DNA of 9,825 nt from CAZPHI01 sp964586425 (GTDB lineage: Bacteria > Bacillota > Clostridia > Lachnospirales > Lachnospiraceae), in assembly GCA_964586425.1 (NCBI GenBank), contig CAZPHI010000070.1, positions 1-9,825 of the forward strand, given 5' to 3'. Shown piece after piece: positions 6,592 through 9,825 of the stretch; within the stretch, counting starts at the first letter, position 1, and each line of letters starts with the position of its first letter. The translations under genes were made by a program, and so were the position numbers. Below the pieces are notes generated by a model. The model saw only the letters and a list, made by a program, of their open reading frames with translations, did not search any database and was not told where the DNA came from.

Positions 6592-7899
6592 CTATTCTCC
6601 CCAGACGTCGACAACCTGTCCTTCAAGAATCTTATTCATAGTTTTCATTGCACACATATTACCACACATTGTACATGTATCTTCTTTTTCTGGAACAGAG
6701 CTTTCTCTATAGGCTCTAGCTTTCTCTGGATCAATACATATATCAAACATTGAATTCCAGTCAATATCCTTACGTGCTTTGGCCATCTTATTATCCCAGT
6801 CCATTGCACCCTTAACACCTTTAGCAATATCAGCCGCATGTGCAGCAATTCTAGAAGCAATAATTCCTTCCTTCATATCGTTAATATCTGGAAGTCTTAG
6901 ATGTTCTGCTGGTGTTACATAGCAAAGGAATGAAGCTCCATATGTAGCAGCAATAGCTCCGCCAATAGCAGCTGTAATATGATCATATCCAGGTGCTATG
7001 TCTGTAACTAATGGTCCTAATACATAGAAAGGTGCACCTGAGCAAACAGTCTTTTGTATCTTCATATTAGCCTCTATCTGATCAAGTGGCATATGACCTG
7101 GTCCTTCGATAATAACCTGAACATCCTTTGCCCATGCTCTCTTTGTCAATTCGCCAAGTACTACAAGTTCTTCAATCTGAGATATATCTGATGCATCCTT
7201 AAGACATCCAGGGCGACATGCATCACCAAGGCTCATTGTTACGTCATATTTTCTGCATATATCAAGTATTCTATCATAGTGCTCATAGAATGGATTCTCA
7301 TTACCTGTCATTTCCATCCATGCAAATATAAGAGATCCGCCTCGTGAAACAATATTAGTTAATCTCTTGTTTCTCTTGAATCTTTCAGCTGTTGCCTTGT
7401 TAATTCCACAATGTATTGTCTGGAAATCAACTCCATCTTTTGCATGCATCTCTACTATATCAATAAATTCATCTGAAGTAATATCCTTAAGTGCCTTCTG
7501 ATAATATACTACTGCATCATACATTGGTACAGTACCAATAACTGCTGGGCATTCAGCTACTAATTTTTGTCTGAATTCTCTTGTCTTGCCGAAGTTACTA
7601 AGATCCATTATAGATTCAGCACCCATCTCTACAGCAGTCTTTACTTTTTCATATTCTTTATCTACATCATTTGAATCTCTAGAAATACCAAGATTAACAT
7701 TGATTTTTGTTTTAAGCATTGAGCCCATACCATAAGGCTTGATGCATTTATGATTTTTATTACATGGAATTGCTACCTGTCCTCTGGCAACCAAATCCAT
7801 TAATTCTTTAACATCCATATTCTCATATGCAGCAACTGCTTCTATCTCTTTTGTTATAATGCCTTTTCTTGCTGCGTCCATCTGTGTTGCGTATTCCAT
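6592..7899 (-). CDS. thiC: Phosphomethylpyrimidine synthase ThiC
   Basis: ThiC is the radical-SAM enzyme that turns aminoimidazole ribotide into hydroxymethylpyrimidine phosphate, the pyrimidine half of thiamine. The 435-residue protein is the short form without the long N-terminal domain of proteobacterial ThiC. Motifs are KTKINVNLGIS (63-73), SRGGSLIFAWM (185-195), IEGPGHMPLDQ (264-274), GPLVTDIAPGYDHIT (295-309) and the C-terminal cluster motif CTMCGNMC with Cys409, Cys412 and Cys416 for the [4Fe-4S] cluster. The spacing is CX2CX3C, one residue shorter than the CX2CX4C of E. coli-type enzymes; I believe this is common in clostridial ThiC. The start at 7899 is preceded by GGAGG at 7911-7915, and the protein begins MEYATQMDAARKG, as ThiC normally does. 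An in-frame ATG at 7917 adds six residues but lacks a usable ribosome binding site. It has its own promoter and terminator, so it is probably monocistronic. No TPP riboswitch is visible. Confidence 0.97.
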   Translation of the reverse strand: MEYATQMDAARKGIITKEIEAVAAYENMDVKELMDLVARGQVAIPCNKNHKCIKPYGMGSMLKTKINVNLGISRDSNDVDKEYEKVKTAVEMGAESIMDLSNFGKTREFRQKLVAECPAVIGTVPMYDAVVYYQKALKDITSDEFIDIVEMHAKDGVDFQTIHCGINKATAERFKRNKRLTNIVSRGGSLIFAWMEMTGNENPFYEHYDRILDICRKYDVTMSLGDACRPGCLKDASDISQIEELVVLGELTKRAWAKDVQVIIEGPGHMPLDQIEANMKIQKTVCSGAPFYVLGPLVTDIAPGYDHITAAIGGAIAATYGASFLCYVTPAEHLRLPDINDMKEGIIASRIAAHAADIAKGVKGAMDWDNKMAKARKDIDWNSMFDICIDPEKARAYRESSVPEKEDTCTMCGNMCAMKTMNKILEGQVVDVWGE

Positions 7900-7910
7900 A
7901 TTCAAAATAT

Positions 7911-7915
7911 CCTCC
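7911..7915 (-). promoter_or_regulatory. Ribosome binding site that decides the thiC start
   Basis: GGAGG on the minus strand lies 11 nt before the ATG at 7899. It lies inside the reading frame that would follow the alternative ATG at 7917, which argues against that start. Confidence 0.65.
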
Positions 7916-7930
7916 ATCCTTGTGTTTCTT

Positions 7931-7946
7931 TTGTACTTAAGTACAA
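7931..7946. promoter_or_regulatory. Perfect 16-bp palindrome in the thiC leader, candidate operator
   Basis: TTGTACTTAAGTACAA is its own exact reverse complement. It falls between the predicted thiC transcription start (about 7958) and the ribosome binding site, a position where a dimeric repressor would block transcription. No T run follows on either strand, so it is not a terminator. The regulator is unknown, and no regulator gene is in the window. Confidence 0.55.
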
Positions 7947-7964
7947 TAAAACATCACTTTTTTA

Positions 7965-7993
7965 AGTATATCATATCTCTCTATATATTTCAC
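7965..7993 (-). promoter_or_regulatory. Putative promoter of thiC
   Basis: On the minus strand GTGAAA (7988-7993, 4 of 6 matches to TTGACA) is followed by a 17-bp spacer and TATACT (7965-7970). The -10 is preceded by TGA, giving an extended -10. The predicted start near 7958 gives a leader of about 59 nt. Confidence 0.6.
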
Positions 7994-8001
7994 TTATTTT
8001 T

Positions 8002-8808
8002 TTACAGTATGAATTTTTCTATCACTCCTGCGACTCCATCTTCGTCATTAGACTTTGCAATGTAATCGGCATAACCTTTAACTTCATCATAAGCATTGTC
8101 CATAGCAATTCCCAGTCCCGCATACTTAATCATTGATATATCATTCATGCCATCTCCACATGCTATGAGTTCGCTGCTCTCAATATTAAGGCTTTTTAAA
8201 AGACTATCAAGAGATGCTGATTTTGCAACACCTGCTGGCACTACCTCAAGAAAATACTCTTCTGAGAAAAAGGCATCAATTACATCCTTATGCATTGAAA
8301 GCAATTCCTTTTGTACATTCAGAAGTATGTCATGCTTTCCAACAATTAAGAATTTGTTAACCACATAGTCAACGTAGCTTTCCAAATCATCAACACGAAG
8401 TATCTTTGCATTATTACATATTGCTTCTTTTAATACATACTCATCTGTATCCGATTCTGCCACAATATCTGTCTGATTGTAAGTACATGCATATACTCCA
8501 TATTTGCGCGAAAGTCTACATATATCACTAACACATTCTTTAGGCATCTGCTTCTCATACATAATCGCTCCTGATACACAGTCAATAATTCTTCCACCAT
8601 TATATGCTAAGATATATCCTCCACGTCTATCAAGTTCAAGTTCTTTTTCTATATGTGTAATGCCAATAACCGGTCTCCCTGAAGCAAGAATAATTGCAAC
8701 ATCTTTATCAATTGCCTTCCATATTGCTTCCTTATTGGCCTGTGTAATCCGTTTATCAGATGTTGTTAATGTACCATCCAAATCTAGTGCCAACGCTCTG
8801 TATCTCAT
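8002..8808 (-). CDS. Cof-type HAD-superfamily hydrolase (sugar-phosphate-phosphatase-like)
   Basis: HAD phosphatases of the Cof (IIB) group dephosphorylate sugar phosphates and other small phosphorylated metabolites in the cytosol. The 268-residue protein has all four motifs. Motif I is LDLDGTLT (8-15) with nucleophile Asp9 and acid/base Asp11, motif II is LASGRP with Ser43, motif III is Lys196, and motif IV is GDGMND (218-223). AYNGG (68-72) and the closing SNDEDGVAGVIEKFI (253-267) are typical of the Cof group, and the cap domain lies between about 85 and 190. The start is ATG 8808, with GGAGG at 8821-8825, 12 nt upstream. A TTG at 8835 in frame would add nine residues, but the ribosome binding site lies downstream of it. 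The gene begins 27 nt after the subtilase stop, so the two are probably cotranscribed. Substrate cannot be predicted. Confidence 0.94.
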   Translation of the reverse strand: MRYRALALDLDGTLTTSDKRITQANKEAIWKAIDKDVAIILASGRPVIGITHIEKELELDRRGGYILAYNGGRIIDCVSGAIMYEKQMPKECVSDICRLSRKYGVYACTYNQTDIVAESDTDEYVLKEAICNNAKILRVDDLESYVDYVVNKFLIVGKHDILLNVQKELLSMHKDVIDAFFSEEYFLEVVPAGVAKSASLDSLLKSLNIESSELIACGDGMNDISMIKYAGLGIAMDNAYDEVKGYADYIAKSNDEDGVAGVIEKFIL

Positions 8809-8820
8809 AATATTAATTAT

Positions 8821-8825
8821 CCTCC
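8821..8825 (-). promoter_or_regulatory. Ribosome binding site that decides the HAD phosphatase start
   Basis: GGAGG on the minus strand lies 12 nt before the ATG at 8808, slightly long but the only candidate, and it excludes the TTG at 8835. Confidence 0.55.
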
Positions 8826-8835
8826 GTCTTGTCAA

Positions 8836-9825
8836 TTATATTAATCTTTGAAATATTGAATATATATTTACGAATCCATATCCCCAATATCTATTAGGAT
8901 ATTCCATTGAATTTTTTCTGTCTGCTCCTTTTATCAACAATGACCTTATATCTGATGTATTCATCACTGGTGCATTTCCCCTGACAATTCCCCATGTCAT
9001 TAACATTGCTGACAGTCCCGCAGTTATTGCTGCTGCAATACTTGTTCCTGTGGCATATTCATATCCACCACCTACTTTAGGACACATTATATTTACTGCT
9101 GGTGCTGAGACTTCAGGCTTCACTAATCCACCAACATTATAGCCTCTGCCCGAGTCAATATATATGCTCTCGTCATTCTGATTATAGCCTCCAACTGCAA
9201 TAGGCAAAACAGCTGATGAAGGATTGGTTAACGTGGTATTGGGATCAGATTGCACAAAGAATGTATCCGAATTCAAGAACTCTTTCACTGGTAACCATAT
9301 ATTATATTCTCTGGAATTGTATGATGAATTATATACTCTTATTTTCCATATTCCACTTGTAGGTGTAATCATTTTCACAATTATAACCTCATCACCTGTA
9401 AGTGTCTCAACTATTTTATATGATATTTCTATAGTTGTATAGTCTAAAATAAAATTAATTATGCTAAATTGTCCACGACGCGCCGGCACCTTATCTATAA
9501 CCTCTCCTGATGGAGATTCAAATCCTAATGCATACATATCCGGACTCTGTCCCCACAATTCCATCGTAAAACCCGCATTTTGACTGCCAACATATAACTC
9601 GACCTCATCAAATTCCTGATTTCTATTATATAAGCCTCTGTAATGAAGTCTATTATTAGCCTCATTACCAGTGCATGTTATTACCGCCTTCTTAACCTCA
9701 TCAGCTGTTTCATCAAGTAATTTTTCCAATGGCAGACTATCATTATGTGAACCACTATTACTTCCCAAGCCTAATAGAATAACTACAGGCTTTGATGTTC
9801 TATTAGCATAGCGTCTTATATACTG
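8836..9825 (-). CDS. Csp-like S8 family subtilisin-type serine protease, C-terminal part (partial, runs off right edge)
   Basis: The reading frame is open to the right edge, so the true start is outside; 329 residues are visible. Numbering from the edge, KPVVILLGLGSNSGSHND (13-30) and VITCTGNEANNR (48-59) are the subtilase strand and the oxyanion-hole Asn54 region. An insertion of about 120 residues, mostly predicted beta, lies between about 60 and 185 and resembles the jelly-roll domain of clostridial Csp proteases. Then come VLPIAVGGYN (207-216), LVKPEVSAPAVN (234-245) and ATGTSIAAAITAG (258-270) with the nucleophile Ser262. The phrase MTWGIVRGN soon after is typical of this family in Clostridia. 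The catalytic Asp and His must lie upstream of the window, so activity cannot be judged. Its targets are unknown; Csp relatives process germination proteins in spore formers, but this one lies in no spore locus that I can see. Confidence 0.9.
   Translation of the reverse strand, partial: QYIRRYANRTSKPVVILLGLGSNSGSHNDSLPLEKLLDETADEVKKAVITCTGNEANNRLHYRGLYNRNQEFDEVELYVGSQNAGFTMELWGQSPDMYALGFESPSGEVIDKVPARRGQFSIINFILDYTTIEISYKIVETLTGDEVIIVKMITPTSGIWKIRVYNSSYNSREYNIWLPVKEFLNSDTFFVQSDPNTTLTNPSSAVLPIAVGGYNQNDESIYIDSGRGYNVGGLVKPEVSAPAVNIMCPKVGGGYEYATGTSIAAAITAGLSAMLMTWGIVRGNAPVMNTSDIRSLLIKGADRKNSMEYPNRYWGYGFVNIYSIFQRLI

Noticed and set aside
6677..6700. ThiC cluster motif with CX2CX3C spacing as a defect
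   Set aside because: All three cysteines are present, and the shorter spacing is, as far as I recall, normal for clostridial ThiC.
8504..8851. 115-codon plus-strand ORF antisense to the HAD gene
   Set aside because: It shadows a clear HAD phosphatase, has no ribosome binding site and shows low-complexity serine/isoleucine composition.

Overview
The window is low-GC DNA with Clostridia-type genes, strong GGAGG-like ribosome binding sites and compact operons. Protein character (short clostridial-type ThiC, tandem LCP proteins with three N-terminal membrane helices, a Csp-like subtilase ending in WGIVRGN, split CpsC/CpsD) points to an anaerobic Firmicute, most likely Lachnospiraceae. That placement is inference from sequence style, not a database match.

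Layout. (1) 1-466, minus: the 5' part of gdhA, NADP-type glutamate dehydrogenase, running off the left edge. (2) 467-794: a divergent intergenic region with a good gdhA promoter on the minus strand, one or two candidate promoters for the LCP genes on the plus strand, and small inverted repeats. (3) 795-3951, plus: two tandem paralogous LytR-CpsA-Psr (LCP) proteins, which attach undecaprenyl-linked glycopolymers to the cell wall. (4) 3966-4012: a bidirectional terminator. (5) 4033-6470, minus: corA-like Mg2+ channel, then cpsC (Wzz-type membrane adaptor), then cpsD (BY-kinase), closely spaced. (6) 6509-6544: the thiC terminator. (7) thiC (hydroxymethylpyrimidine phosphate synthase), behind its own promoter and a perfect 16-bp palindrome and without a visible TPP riboswitch. 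(8) 8002-9825, minus: a Cof-type HAD phosphatase preceded by the C-terminal part of a Csp-like S8 subtilase that runs off the right edge.

Functional reading. The LCP pair and the corA-cpsC-cpsD set converge on one terminator and form a cell-envelope polysaccharide block. CpsC/CpsD would control polymer synthesis and length, and the LCP enzymes would ligate the polymer to peptidoglycan. Both LCP catalysis and BY-kinase activity need Mg2+, which gives a speculative reason for corA being placed with cpsCD. No glycosyltransferases or flippase lie in the window. gdhA, thiC, the HAD phosphatase and the subtilase are housekeeping or accessory neighbours without an obvious link.

No clearly new multi-gene system is evident. 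The most interesting signals are a perfect 14-bp hairpin buried in the second LCP gene, the palindrome in the thiC leader together with the absence of a TPP riboswitch, and the periplasmic-binding-protein-like accessory domain of the LCP proteins.
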